64,000 nucleotides of DNA from positions 372,001-436,000 of the forward strand of contig JACOEK010000003.1 in NCBI GenBank assembly GCA_024998595.1, given 5' to 3'. A program made the position numbers and the translations under genes. A model generated the notes under the pieces. That model was not told where the DNA came from. It saw only the letters and a list, made by a program, of their open reading frames with translations, and made no database searches. This document shows, in pieces, positions 55,128 through 63,805 of this stretch (positions are counted from its first letter, which is position 1; each line of letters opens with the position of its first letter). This DNA comes from Nitrospira sp. (GTDB lineage: Bacteria; Nitrospirota; Nitrospiria; Nitrospirales; Nitrospiraceae).

Positions 55128-55877
55128 ATGGCATCCCAGATCTATCACACCGATGACGCCGGCTCGAAACCGACATTTCGGGTCTTGCTGGCCGACGATT
55201 CGCTTGAGTCACAAGCTTTGATCCGCTGCTATCTTCAAGACCCTCCCTACAAGGTTGACGTCGCAGGAAACGGAGCAGCAGCGGTCGCCCTCTTCCAATC
55301 CAAGCCGTTTGACCTGGTCCTCATCGATCAGCACATGCCGGTCATGGACGGCTTCGCCGCCACGCGTCTGATTCGGGCATGGGAGTCCTCCCATCAATGT
55401 GGCCCGACGCCCATTGTGGCCTTGACCGCGGACGCATCGATCGACGCGAAGGAGGAGGGCCAGGCGGCAGGATGCACCGGGTGTTTGGCCAAACCGATTT
55501 CCAAAGCACTCCTTGTCGATGCGGTGCAGACCCATTGCGCCCCTTCCTCAATGAGGCGAGCGACCGCACAAGACCCTTCATCCGCCGGGATCGCAGCTCT
55601 CATCGACGAAGAAATCGCGAGACGCCGCCCTCTCTTTCTCGACAATCGTCGTCAAGACGTGGAGCGGATGCAGGAGGCCATTGAGCGAGGAGACTACGAG
55701 ATCATCCGGACCATGGGCCACCGCATCAAAGGCTTGGCCGGATCGTACGGATTCCCCGACATCGGGCTGGCAGGAGCGCAGTTGGAGCAGGCGGCGAAGA
55801 ACCAGGACCTTATGTCGATGCGACGGACAATCGATCAGCTGACCACAATCCTTGCTCAGGCTCGTCAGTCCCTATGA
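55128..55877 (+). CDS. Receiver plus histidine phosphotransfer (Hpt) protein
   Basis: 249 residues. A receiver domain (about 17-140) has VLLADDSLESQALI, the phospho-acceptor in LVLIDQHMPVMDGF and the Lys in CLAKPISKAL. A linker leads to an Hpt domain (about 155-248) with the phospho-His in MGHRIKGLAGSYGF. Such proteins relay phosphate between kinases and regulators. No kinase is adjacent. The gene is followed 38 bp later by another response regulator in the same direction, a plausible partner. Confidence 0.92.
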   Translation: MASQIYHTDDAGSKPTFRVLLADDSLESQALIRCYLQDPPYKVDVAGNGAAAVALFQSKPFDLVLIDQHMPVMDGFAATRLIRAWESSHQCGPTPIVALTADASIDAKEEGQAAGCTGCLAKPISKALLVDAVQTHCAPSSMRRATAQDPSSAGIAALIDEEIARRRPLFLDNRRQDVERMQEAIERGDYEIIRTMGHRIKGLAGSYGFPDIGLAGAQLEQAAKNQDLMSMRRTIDQLTTILAQARQSL

Positions 55878-55915
55878 ACGGATCACTGTCGGTGAGCTAG
55901 AAGAAGACTTCGACC

Positions 55916-56560
55916 ATGAGTATTCTCATCATTGACGACTTTCAGGAGGAACGCGACCTGCTCCACGCCATCCTTCACCGGGCCGGATTCGGCCCCCTCC
56001 TTCCTGTCGCCACCGCGCAGGAGGGACTGAACCTCCTGGGGATCGGCAAACGGGGAAAACTTGGGAACGGCATCGATCTCGTCCTTATGGATCTCGAAAT
56101 GCCCGGGATCGATGGACTAGAGGCCTGCCAGAGAATCCGGATGGAAGAACAGCTCCAGGGCCTGCCCATCATCATCATTACCGCGCATACGGCGGAGCAG
56201 GATATTCAGGCGGCCTATACAGCCGGCGCCACGGATTATATTCGCAAACCCGTGGTTCCGGTCGAGCTGCTGGCGCGAGCAGCCACGGCCCTGAGTTTGA
56301 AACAGGAAATCGACGCGAGAAAGTTACGGGAGCAGGAACTGCTTGAGCGGACCAAAGAGCTCGACCACGCGTTCGAGCAAATCACCACGCTGCACGGTAC
56401 CGTAAAGATTTGCGCCAAGTGCAAACGAGTGAAGACGGATGGATCCTACTGGCAGCGGATTGAAGACTACCTGCGCCGGATGGCGCGATCGAAGGTGACG
56501 GAAGCCGTCTGTGATTCCTGCATGCATCAGGCCTATCCCCATCTGAAGCGGATGCCCTAG
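55916..56560 (+). CDS. Response regulator with CxxC/CxxC tail
   Basis: 214 residues. A receiver domain (1-125) has ILIIDDFQEERDLL, the phospho-acceptor Asp in VLMDLEMPGIDG and the Lys in DYIRKPVVPVEL. A coiled helix (about 130-165) follows. The C-terminal module reads VKICAKCKRVKTDGSYWQRI, EDYLRRMARSKVTEAVCDSC and MHQAYPHLKR. This CxxC-K-(x)-(D)-(G)-W-x-x-x-E-x-Y-(x)n-C-x-x-C module recurs in Nitrospira and deltaproteobacterial signalling proteins and should bind zinc. The output activity is unknown. Confidence 0.88.
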   Translation: MSILIIDDFQEERDLLHAILHRAGFGPLLPVATAQEGLNLLGIGKRGKLGNGIDLVLMDLEMPGIDGLEACQRIRMEEQLQGLPIIIITAHTAEQDIQAAYTAGATDYIRKPVVPVELLARAATALSLKQEIDARKLREQELLERTKELDHAFEQITTLHGTVKICAKCKRVKTDGSYWQRIEDYLRRMARSKVTEAVCDSCMHQAYPHLKRMP

Positions 56561-56599
56561 CGACCCAAACCGCATCTATCTTGAATGACGGCACGGGCC

Positions 56600-57265
56600 T
56601 CACCTCGCGCCGGCCGCCAAGACAAAGGCCACGGCTTCGATGCGCACGACCGGCATGATCAGGCCGAGTCCCTCGACGTCGTGCGAGAAATCGTAGACGA
56701 GAGATTCCTCTGGAACCAGCGTTCCGCACATCACCACGTCAATTTCGATCTGTTCCCCTCGCTGCATCCTGGCCTTGAGGTCGGCGGTGGCCTCCCCTGC
56801 CGAGGCTATCAATGTCGCCGGCAGATCTTCATGTTTGAAACGTACCTCGCCCCATGACGTCCGGTTGAATTTCGGCCCCAATGCGACACGAAATCCTCCT
56901 TCCTCCTCGTCATACCTCGACAGCTCGCCTGACCAGACCACGGTCACCAACCATTGCAGTGGTTCCTTGCCTTCGCGCCGGGCATCACGTTCACGGTTCA
57001 AGGCAAACAATCGTTCGTCGTGGCCAGGATCATGATGCCCATGACCATAGAGCTGAGCCCAGTCCGGAGGTGTCCCGTCCAGCGCTGCAAGAAACTGTTC
57101 GATAGGTTCACGATCGAGAAGGAGGTGATTCTGAGGAGGAAGGGTCGCCAGCGCGGCAGACATGGTGAGGTGCAGGGGGCGCAAGGCAGGAGACTGTTCG
57201 GCTGACACCATTGCGGGCGCCAACCAGGCCGGCAGCAGCAGGGCCATGGCAAGGAATGTCCGCAC
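56600..57265 (-). CDS. Exported hypothetical protein
   Basis: 221 residues from a GTG start at 57265, preceded by GAGGAG. A signal peptide (RTFLAMALLLPAWLAPAMVSA) is followed by a helical part (LREPIEQF-like: LLLDREPIEQFLAALDGTPP) and a beta-rich C-terminal half. The region HGHHDPGHDE is His/Asp-rich and may bind metal. No family is recognised. The frame is open further upstream but without a start signal. Two other minus-strand genes follow upstream in the same direction. Confidence 0.6.
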   Translation of the reverse strand: MRTFLAMALLLPAWLAPAMVSAEQSPALRPLHLTMSAALATLPPQNHLLLDREPIEQFLAALDGTPPDWAQLYGHGHHDPGHDERLFALNRERDARREGKEPLQWLVTVVWSGELSRYDEEEGGFRVALGPKFNRTSWGEVRFKHEDLPATLIASAGEATADLKARMQRGEQIEIDVVMCGTLVPEESLVYDFSHDVEGLGLIMPVVRIEAVAFVLAAGAR

Positions 57266-57284
57266 GTGGAAGGGACTCCTCGTC

Positions 57285-57602
57285 TCAGGCGGCAGAAACC
57301 GGCAGACTGCGAAATAACTCCCCGAGCTCGCGCGTCGCGGGATGAGCCCACGACAAGACGCCTGCATCGACCAGCACCTGGAGCCGGGGTCCAGGATCGA
57401 GTCGAGGCAGCATCTCGGCATTCAGGGATTGGGACTTCAACACTTGCGCGTAGACCCCGATCCAGGACTCAACGACCGCGCGCAATCCGGCATCAGTCGC
57501 CTTCATCCGACCCAGCCGGACTTCCTGTAACAATTTGATCAACGGGTCTGACTGGAGGATGGTGCCGATCGCACGACGCAGTTGTTCTTCTTGAGCGTCC
57601 AT
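57285..57602 (-). CDS. Hypothetical protein
   Basis: 105 residues, mostly helical, acidic at the start (MDAQEEQLRRAIGTILQSDP) with no signal, cysteines or known motif. It lies between the FmdB-family gene (18 bp downstream of that gene's stop) and the exported protein, all on one strand, so they probably form one operon. No function can be suggested. Confidence 0.7.
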   Translation of the reverse strand: MDAQEEQLRRAIGTILQSDPLIKLLQEVRLGRMKATDAGLRAVVESWIGVYAQVLKSQSLNAEMLPRLDPGPRLQVLVDAGVLSWAHPATRELGELFRSLPVSAA

Positions 57603-57620
57603 CTTTCCCCCGGGTCCTGA

Positions 57621-57848
57621 TTAATTCGTGGAGCAGGAACCGGGACCCCGCGGATCTCCACAGGAGCCGCATCCGCCGCCGGAATTCGAAACCACCGGCC
57701 ATCCGCCGGTTGCACCGACCCCGAATGCGGAAAATTGTTTATCCAACGTTGTCCCCTTGCAAGAGGGACAGGCCGGGACCGTTTGTCCCTGCACGAGGAG
57801 CTCGAACCGATGGTTGCATTCCTGGCAAACGTATTCGAAGATGGGCAT
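57621..57848 (-). CDS. FmdB-family zinc-ribbon protein
   Basis: 75 residues beginning MPIFEYVCQECNHRFELLVQ, then CPSCKGTTLDKQFSAFGVGA and a Gly/Cys-rich tail (GGGCGSCGDPRGPGSC). The first two CxxC pairs form the zinc ribbon typical of FmdB/FmdB-like regulators. The tail with further CxxC is also common. The role is regulatory or unknown. The start at 57848 has GGAG before it. Confidence 0.92.
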   Translation of the reverse strand: MPIFEYVCQECNHRFELLVQGQTVPACPSCKGTTLDKQFSAFGVGATGGWPVVSNSGGGCGSCGDPRGPGSCSTN

Positions 57849-57928
57849 GGGGCTATACTCCTTAGAATTTGAAATATTATAAGTAAGGCCGTTTCACTTC
57901 GCAATCATCAGCCGACAGGAGTCCACAC

Positions 57929-58183
57929 ATGTGGTCAGAAGATAAATCATTCGTGTTTCGCATCAGCCTGGAAGCGCAATTCCCCGACGATTACGACGGT
58001 CCTCTCGATGAGCAGGCCTGGCTGCGCGAGTGGGAGCTGCAGATCAAGCCCGTCCTGATCAAGAACCTGTTTGAAACGCTGCGGGAATACCCGGCATGGA
58101 AATCCCACGTCAGAAACCGCGGGAAATCGCCAACGGAAGAAATTGAAGTCGCCATGGTCCGCGACTTTTCACCAACCCCCTAG
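57929..58183 (+). CDS. Small hypothetical protein upstream of the HemW-like gene
   Basis: 84 residues: MWSEDKSFVFRISLEAQFPD, then YDGPLDEQAWLREWELQIKP and VAMVRDFSP near the end. It is acidic and mixed alpha/beta, with no signal or motif I recognise. It ends 13 bp before the HemW-like gene and runs in the same direction, so they are probably co-transcribed. Confidence 0.7.
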   Translation: MWSEDKSFVFRISLEAQFPDDYDGPLDEQAWLREWELQIKPVLIKNLFETLREYPAWKSHVRNRGKSPTEEIEVAMVRDFSPTP

Positions 58184-58196
58184 GCGCAAGCAAACC

Positions 58197-59348
58197 ATGC
58201 TTCAAGCAACCGGTCAGGGTCTCTACATTCATATTCCCTTCTGTCATCAGCGCTGTCATTTCTGCGCCTTCTACCTGGAGATCCATCACGCTCGCGCCGC
58301 AGACGAGTTTGTGGCTTCGCTGTTGACGGAACTACGTTTGTACGGCGAACGCGGCGTATTGGGACCGACCCCGCTGGATTCGATCTACCTCGGCGGTGGG
58401 ACGCCGACGACGCTCTCCTCCCGACAACTCGCGACGATCCTGGCTACGAGCAAGCAGATGTTCGGCCTGGCACCCAATGCCGAAGTCACCGTCGAAGCCC
58501 ATCCGGGATCGGTCACGCGGGACAGTCTGGCGCATCTCCACGAAGCCGGCTTTACGCGCGTCAGCTTCGGCGCCGAATCGATGGACCAGACCGAGTTGGA
58601 TCGCGTCGGACGACCGGGGTCTCCCGCGAGCACGATCCACATCATGGCCGTTGCCCGCGAAGCCGGTTTCACTAACATCAATCTCGATCTCATGTACGGG
58701 CTCCCGGACCAGACGATGGGAAGTTGGGCGACCTCGTTGCAGCGGACGATTGACCTGGCTCCGGAACACTTGTCTTGTTATGCCTTGACGGTTGAAGAGG
58801 GCACTCATCTGAAGACAGCCATTCAGCGCGGCCTCGTCCCCGCCCCTGATGAAGAGCTCCAAAACCGGATGGAGGACCTGGCCGAAGAGATTCTTAGCCG
58901 GGCTGGCTACGACCGCTACGAAATTTCCAATTATTGCCGACCCGGATTTGCCAGCCGGCATAACCGCCTTCATTGGACCGGCGGGCATTACCTTGGCGTC
59001 GGCCCGAGTGCGCAATCCTATCTCGATGGCCTGCGATTCGGAAATGTGAGCGATCTGACTGCCTATACGACAGCCCTGAAGAGCGGCCGACTCCCGGTTT
59101 CGGAATCCGATCATCTCTCGGAGGAAGTGGATAGTTGCGAACGACTGGTCTTTGGGCTGCGCCTCATCGATGGCATTTCCCTGGAGCAAACAGGCGCCCT
59201 GTCATTCCCTGAACTGACGCAGGAAGTGAACAAGTTGCTGGTGGACGACCTCCTCGAACGGAACGGCGACGTGGTTCGACTCACCACCAGGGGAAGACGC
59301 TATGCGGATACGGTGGCGGTCGCCCTCATGGCCAGTCTGAACGAATAG
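58197..59348 (+). CDS. hemW: HemW-like (coproporphyrinogen III oxidase family) radical SAM protein
   Basis: 383 residues. The radical SAM motif is IPFCHQRCHFC (Cys16, Cys20, Cys23; CX3CX2C) and is followed by typical family segments: YLGGGTPTTLSSRQL, VEAHPGSVTRDSL, RVSFGAESMDQ, INLDLMYGLPDQTMGSW, DRYEISNYCRPGFASRHNRL and YLGVGPSAQSYL. The family includes oxygen-independent CPO and the haem chaperone HemW, and HemW is favoured by length and sequence style. The ATG at 58197 is chosen, since the long upstream extension overlaps the small gene before it and lacks motifs. Confidence 0.92.
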   Translation: MLQATGQGLYIHIPFCHQRCHFCAFYLEIHHARAADEFVASLLTELRLYGERGVLGPTPLDSIYLGGGTPTTLSSRQLATILATSKQMFGLAPNAEVTVEAHPGSVTRDSLAHLHEAGFTRVSFGAESMDQTELDRVGRPGSPASTIHIMAVAREAGFTNINLDLMYGLPDQTMGSWATSLQRTIDLAPEHLSCYALTVEEGTHLKTAIQRGLVPAPDEELQNRMEDLAEEILSRAGYDRYEISNYCRPGFASRHNRLHWTGGHYLGVGPSAQSYLDGLRFGNVSDLTAYTTALKSGRLPVSESDHLSEEVDSCERLVFGLRLIDGISLEQTGALSFPELTQEVNKLLVDDLLERNGDVVRLTTRGRRYADTVAVALMASLNE

Positions 59349-59418
59349 CTGCGCTCGTCCCATTGACTTCCGTCCCCGGCAGAGGGGAGACTGAAGACTC
59401 GAAAGGAGGCCTCTGTCC

Positions 59419-59616
59419 ATGCCTGTCAATATGGATCCCAGCAAACGTCGCCGTCGCCAGCCGCTCGAACCCGCAGCATCCGCCACCGATCAAGACACAG
59501 CTCAGCCCAAACGATTCGGAGAAGATACGGAAGCCGACCGGGAAAAGGCGATCGCGGAAGCCGAATTGAAGAATTTGTGGGACGCGACTGAAGTCATCGA
59601 CATGGATAGCTGGTAA
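59419..59616 (+). CDS. Small hydrophilic hypothetical protein
   Basis: 65 residues, highly charged (MPVNMDPSKRRRRQPLEPAA at the start, DADREKA-like helix later, ending WDATEVIDMDSW). AAAGGAGG precedes the ATG. No family is recognised and it is probably disordered apart from a C-terminal helix. It is a single gene between two others of the same direction. Confidence 0.6.
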   Translation: MPVNMDPSKRRRRQPLEPAASATDQDTAQPKRFGEDTEADREKAIAEAELKNLWDATEVIDMDSW

Positions 59617-59702
59617 CGCTATCTCGGCGCGAGTCAGCGGCGCGATCCCTGTTTCACCGGAACCCTCTCCCATTCGATAATCCCACTCAAACCTACTCAT
59701 CG

Positions 59703-60395
59703 ATGACCTCTTCGCCCATTCGCAATGCCCTGTTTTACCCGTTCCATCTGTGTGCCCCAGACACGTTGGACTATCTACTCGCACACTATGGAGCCATCCA
59801 TTTCCGTGACTACATGGCGCTTCGCCTCACGCCGTTCATGGGGACCACGGCCTACCAGGACCGCATGGGGGACGGACACCCCGACCTCGTCATCAGCGGC
59901 CGCATCGTGCAAGGGCATCCGGTCAGCGGCCCTCTGGATGACGCTGCAATAGCCGAGATCAATCGCGATTGTGCCGATCCCCAGTGGAGAACTCTGTTCC
60001 ATGCGGGCTTGCAGGAGGATCGCCGGTTTCAGCGCGGCCTTTTTGATCTGACCCATTCCATGCGGATCGGATCGGCGCTCGTGCCAGGCCCGGCAGCCTT
60101 GCTTCGACTGCTTGAACCGCAACGCGCGTCCGAACGGTGGACCGTCGCACTGGTGCAACAATTGGCCCGTTCGTCTGCCACCCTGGAGGAAGCCTACCGA
60201 TTCGAATATGGTCTCGCCCTGCTGAAAACCGCCGCCGCTCAGGTCTATACCCGCCGCCTGGCTTACGCGCATGGGTTAGTCCCGGTCACCGACTCCAAGA
60301 CTCACCATGCCTTACTCAGCCGAAGTATGGCCCGAGAAGGTGTCGAACTACCCAACGACTATATCGGGACACCACAACGGGGCTCGTCCTCATGA
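59703..60395 (+). CDS. Hypothetical protein
   Basis: 230 residues, soluble, mostly helical (WTVALVQQLARSSATLEEAY, then ALLKTAAAQVYTRRLAYAHG). There is no signal peptide or metal motif. The N-terminal region has a repeated aromatic/His content (LFYPFHLCAPDTLDYLLAHY). I do not recognise the family. It is followed by the ClpS gene in the same direction after 136 bp. Confidence 0.7.
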   Translation: MTSSPIRNALFYPFHLCAPDTLDYLLAHYGAIHFRDYMALRLTPFMGTTAYQDRMGDGHPDLVISGRIVQGHPVSGPLDDAAIAEINRDCADPQWRTLFHAGLQEDRRFQRGLFDLTHSMRIGSALVPGPAALLRLLEPQRASERWTVALVQQLARSSATLEEAYRFEYGLALLKTAAAQVYTRRLAYAHGLVPVTDSKTHHALLSRSMAREGVELPNDYIGTPQRGSSS

Positions 60396-60531
60396 CCTCC
60401 TCATGCCGCCGAATTGACGGGCTTGTCACACTCCCACAGCCGATGCTGAGGCGAGTGAGAAAAGAAGATGATGCCGGGTTGCACTCAACCCCGTGTCATT
60501 TGATACACTCGGCACCGAGCAAGACGACCGC

Positions 60532-60825
60532 ATGAGTACCCTCACCCCAGTCATGACCCCGGACGCCCTCGATACCACCGACGTGGGGACCGGCGACGAT
60601 CTTGAAGCCCGTGTGATCGTGTTTAATTGCGAATGCCACACCTACCAGCAGGTGATCGCACTCTTCTGTAAATGTATTCCGGGGATGAACTCATCCCGGG
60701 CCTTCGAGCTCGCGTGGCGCATTGACCATGAAGGCCAGGCGACGGTCTATTCAGGAGCCAGAAAGCTGGCTGAAGAAATCGGCAAGAAACTCGCGACCGG
60801 GGGTTTACGGGTGGGAGTTCAGTAA
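60532..60825 (+). CDS. clpS: ATP-dependent Clp protease adaptor (ClpS-like)
   Basis: 97 residues with the ClpS fold: an N-terminal tail, then VIVFNCECHTYQQVIALFCK, AFELAWRIDHEGQATVYSGA and ARKLAEEIGKKLATGGLRV. The pattern V-x-(V/F)-N-D/C-x-x-(T)-x-x-x-V and A-x-x-(V/I)D-x-x-G-x-A-x-V fits ClpS, which delivers N-end-rule substrates to ClpAP. The usual NDD motif is NCE here, so binding pocket details differ. The start at 60532 is chosen. An ATG 13 codons upstream lacks a signal. Confidence 0.8.
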   Translation: MSTLTPVMTPDALDTTDVGTGDDLEARVIVFNCECHTYQQVIALFCKCIPGMNSSRAFELAWRIDHEGQATVYSGARKLAEEIGKKLATGGLRVGVQ

Positions 60826-60881
60826 GAGGGAGATGGAAGAGAACCGGCGGTCTGCGCCGACCCTCTCGACGCAGACGCAGG

Positions 60882-61229
60882 TTACTTGGCTCGTTTTTTC
60901 GGTGCGGCGGCCTTCGTGGCTTTCATTTTGGCTGCCGGGGCCGCCGGTGCGGCAGGTTTCTTGGAGCTCCCCTTGGCGCTGCCATGGGTCGCTTGCGAAC
61001 TTTTTGAGGACTTGGCCGGAGCGTGTGCGGCCTTTTGCTCCTGTGCAGCCGCCGCCTTGTAATAGGATTTGTTGAGCTTACTCAACATATCGCCGTTCAG
61101 CACGCGCACTTGGTACAGTTCGAACAACTTGCTGATGGCCTTCGGGTCGCCCTTGCGCGCAAGACCCAGCAGCCGCCGCCGTTGGTTCATTTCTTCTTCT
61201 TCAGTATGAGACGCTGCTCGCCGCTCCAT
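60882..61229 (-). CDS. Small basic Lys/Ala-rich protein
   Basis: 115 residues. The first half is a charged helical domain (MERRAASHTEEEEMNQRRRL, then LGLARKGDPKAISKLFELYQ), and the second half is low-complexity Lys, Ala, Ser and Pro. The tail resembles histone-like or nucleic-acid-binding extensions. AAAGGAG lies before the ATG. A role in DNA or RNA binding is possible, but the family is not recognised. Confidence 0.65.
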   Translation of the reverse strand: MERRAASHTEEEEMNQRRRLLGLARKGDPKAISKLFELYQVRVLNGDMLSKLNKSYYKAAAAQEQKAAHAPAKSSKSSQATHGSAKGSSKKPAAPAAPAAKMKATKAAAPKKRAK

Positions 61230-61472
61230 AGCGCTCCTTTCAAGGAATGCCTGAGACCCACTGCATCATTCGTCAAATTGCCGGATGAAATGCCCCGCAG
61301 TATAACAGATTCGGCCTAGCCAGTACTACACAAACCTTGGTCAAAAGAGAGAAATGTTACCAGCGTCGCTGCATGGAGACTCATCGCAGACCGTTCACGT
61401 CCCGGTTGTAGAAGAACGATCAAGGTCTCTATAATCATCGTTTCCACCTACTACGACATAAAGGAGTCTCCG

Positions 61473-62150
61473 ATGGAACATGCCGCCGCTACTGATACAC
61501 AACCGACCGTCGCCGACGATCCCGAGGCTCGCGCTCTTCTCCAGCGAGCATTTGATAGCACGGCCCGTTGGCAACCAGATTTTCGGGGTTTTTCCGCCGA
61601 CCTCAGCGTCAATACCAATGGGCAAGTGGTGAGCGGAACGGTCGTGGTCAAGGGACCGCGGGAAGTGACTGTCCAACTCGGCGATGAGGCGATTCAGAAA
61701 TGGGCGCAGGAGCAGATCGGCATGATCGCCGTGCACCGCGCGCCCCGCAAATTCGAGGAATCGGATGGGAAAAACCGCCTCACGATGGAAGCCGGCAACG
61801 AGCACCCGCTTGGCCGTCGGCTCGACATCCATGGTGACGGTATGCAGTCCTTCTATCGCATCAAGGACAATCGCATCACCCAGATCAATCGCAAGATGCC
61901 GCATGTGGCATTTACGATCAATGTGGAAGAAAGCAGCACAACTCAGGATCAGAAGCAGCTGACCACGAAGTACACCGTCTATTATTTCTCGCCGAAGGAC
62001 GGCGCACTCCGCAATGTCGAGAGCTTCACGGACACTCATATCCGGGTGGGCAACTCTGATCTTCCCGCCGCACGCCGAATCATTTCCTATGAGAACGGCT
62101 CCGTGCTGGTACGGACGATGACCTTCAGCAACCACAAATTGTTGGCGTGA
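61473..62150 (+). CDS. DUF3386-family protein
   Basis: 225 residues. It reads ARALLQRAFDSTARWQPDFR, GFSADLSVNTNGQVVSGTVV, GDGMQSFYRIKDNRITQINR and HIRVGNSDLPAARRIISYEN, the order expected of DUF3386, best known from cyanobacteria and plants. Soluble with no signal, it has a lipocalin/START-like beta composition. The function is unknown. It overlaps the next gene by one base (TGATG), so the two are coupled. AAAGGAG precedes the start. Confidence 0.8.
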   Translation: MEHAAATDTQPTVADDPEARALLQRAFDSTARWQPDFRGFSADLSVNTNGQVVSGTVVVKGPREVTVQLGDEAIQKWAQEQIGMIAVHRAPRKFEESDGKNRLTMEAGNEHPLGRRLDIHGDGMQSFYRIKDNRITQINRKMPHVAFTINVEESSTTQDQKQLTTKYTVYYFSPKDGALRNVESFTDTHIRVGNSDLPAARRIISYENGSVLVRTMTFSNHKLLA

Positions 62151-62581
62151 TGGATTTACGCACGACGTTCCCGCGTAGCATGAAGACGAGGCTGGCTGGG
62201 TATGTCCATCTGGCACGCATGATCGACAAGTGCCGCGCCGTGCTCGCGGGAACCGAAGGCGAGTATATCTATCCCTGCCCCATGGATGACCGGCTCTTGG
62301 AATTCACCGGCATCACGGCCGATCAATTCACGGACGCAGTGAAGGCCCATCCGACCGATGATGGGGTGGCGGAGTGGTTACGACGCACCGCCACCCTACA
62401 TGACACGGCAGAACTCGAGACATGGAACAGTAGGCTGCTCGACCGGGGCCCGAGTTCGCCGGAAAGTGCTGCGAAATTTAAGAAGTACCGCGACGCGGTG
62501 GATCCGTCCCGCACAGACATCAAGACCTGGTCGGATCTGCAAGATCTGGAAGAGGGCAGGCCCGTTCCACGACGAGGATAG
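62150..62581 (+). CDS. DUF5069-family protein
   Basis: 143 residues: MDLRTTFPRSMKTRLAGYVH, LARMIDKCRAVLAGTEGEYI, then DDGVAEWLRRTAT and helical C-terminus. The start (L-R-x-x-x-P-R-S-x-x-x-(L/R)-(L/A)G-Y-x-x-L-A-R-x-(I/L)D-K) matches DUF5069, found in many bacteria. The function is not known. It is translationally coupled to the DUF3386 gene. Confidence 0.85.
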   Translation: MDLRTTFPRSMKTRLAGYVHLARMIDKCRAVLAGTEGEYIYPCPMDDRLLEFTGITADQFTDAVKAHPTDDGVAEWLRRTATLHDTAELETWNSRLLDRGPSSPESAAKFKKYRDAVDPSRTDIKTWSDLQDLEEGRPVPRRG

Positions 62582-62911
62582 TATTTCTCATTCTGATGAA
62601 TCAGCAGGCGCTTCTCAACAAGCCTCCTCCTGGGTGCCGATCTCGTATATACCCCTTCGTACCGTATCCAAAGAGAGTCCCGCTGTATCACTCCCGATAC
62701 GTTCCATCATCATGGCCGGTGCTTCCCGATACGAGGCACTGACAGCTCACCGTAGATGCACACACGCACAATCCGTATTGATTGACAGTTCCAGTGATCT
62801 CACTCAAGGTGAACATCACACGAATTCGTCCTGGCATGTGAATGGCATACCGGCATGATCAATCGCAGGACTGCAATCACCCATTTTCAACCAGCGGCAG
62901 GAGGTACGTAC
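62582..62911. other. No recognised gene
   Basis: 330 bp between the DUF5069 gene and the next gene. No RNA, repeat or conserved short frame was recognised. GCAGGAGG at its right end is the ribosome binding site of the following gene. Confidence 0.35.
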
Positions 62912-63508
62912 ATGGCCCTCGTTCAACAGAATCTGGTCCCCGGAACCGGCGACCATTTGATTACGCTCGACACCGACACAAACTTGGAATGGCTCAGTCT
63001 GAACGCGACAGCCAATCTATCCTACCTGGACGTCCTGGGGGGAGCCGGAGGGTACACGACCACCTATGGGTTCCGGTACGCCACCGGACAGGAGATCAGT
63101 CTGCTTCACCAACATGCCGGCATCACGAAGTTCGGCATCTCTCAAGTCGTGCCCTTTCCTCAGAGCAATCATCTCGCCATGGAAACACTCATCGAGCTCA
63201 TGGGAGGTGTCGCACTGAATTCATCGACCAGCAGCGGCTCAGTTCTGGTCCAAACTCAAGGCATGATGAAGTTTCGAGGCACCGGAGTTCCCACCCCGGC
63301 TACACCTATGAGCGTCGTGCAGCTCTGGCTATTCAAGAACAATCCCGGCAGTTCCTACGCCGACAGCAACCCGGCAGGGCCGGCCGGTACGAGATTTCCG
63401 GAAATCGCCTCTTATTTAGTGCGCAATCGAGTCCTGCCAACCCGCTCCATCTCTCGCGGAAAGTCGACCAAGGCCGCCAAAACTCGTAGATCGAGCAAGA
63501 AGTCCTGA
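62912..63508 (+). CDS. Hypothetical protein with an exosortase-locus-type N-terminal domain
   Basis: 198 residues beginning MALVQQNLVPGTGDHLITLD. The segments NLEWLSLNATANLSYLDVLG and YGFRYATGQEISLL follow the pattern (D-x-(G/N)-L-x-WL-x-L-x-x-(T)-x-x-x-S-x-x-x-V ... G-(W/F)RYA-T-x-x-E) found in PEP-CTERM-associated secreted proteins. No signal peptide or PEP-CTERM anchor is present, and the C-terminus is Lys/Arg/Ser-rich. AGGAGG lies 7 bp before the ATG at 62912. Possibly a surface-related protein. The function is unknown. Confidence 0.65.
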   Translation: MALVQQNLVPGTGDHLITLDTDTNLEWLSLNATANLSYLDVLGGAGGYTTTYGFRYATGQEISLLHQHAGITKFGISQVVPFPQSNHLAMETLIELMGGVALNSSTSSGSVLVQTQGMMKFRGTGVPTPATPMSVVQLWLFKNNPGSSYADSNPAGPAGTRFPEIASYLVRNRVLPTRSISRGKSTKAAKTRRSSKKS

Positions 63509-63805
63509 TTCCATCTCCCATTCGCATCCCATGAGGCGGGTCATCGGCTTCATGGGATGCCTGCGACCACTCACAACAGGAAATGTGTCCTCCTCTCCTA
63601 GCTCCACACCAAGATTGATTTGTTTTCAGGAGAAGCATAGGCTAAGACCTACCTCGTGCCGCATCAGACGCGGCCGAGGCTCCGCGGGCACTCCGGACCC
63701 TCTCAACTGGGGGCAACATGCACTTCCTCCCTTCACAGAACCACATCTCACTCGAGACGTTCGCCATCACAGGACCTGGACGGCAAACCCAGATAGCGTG
63801 ACATC

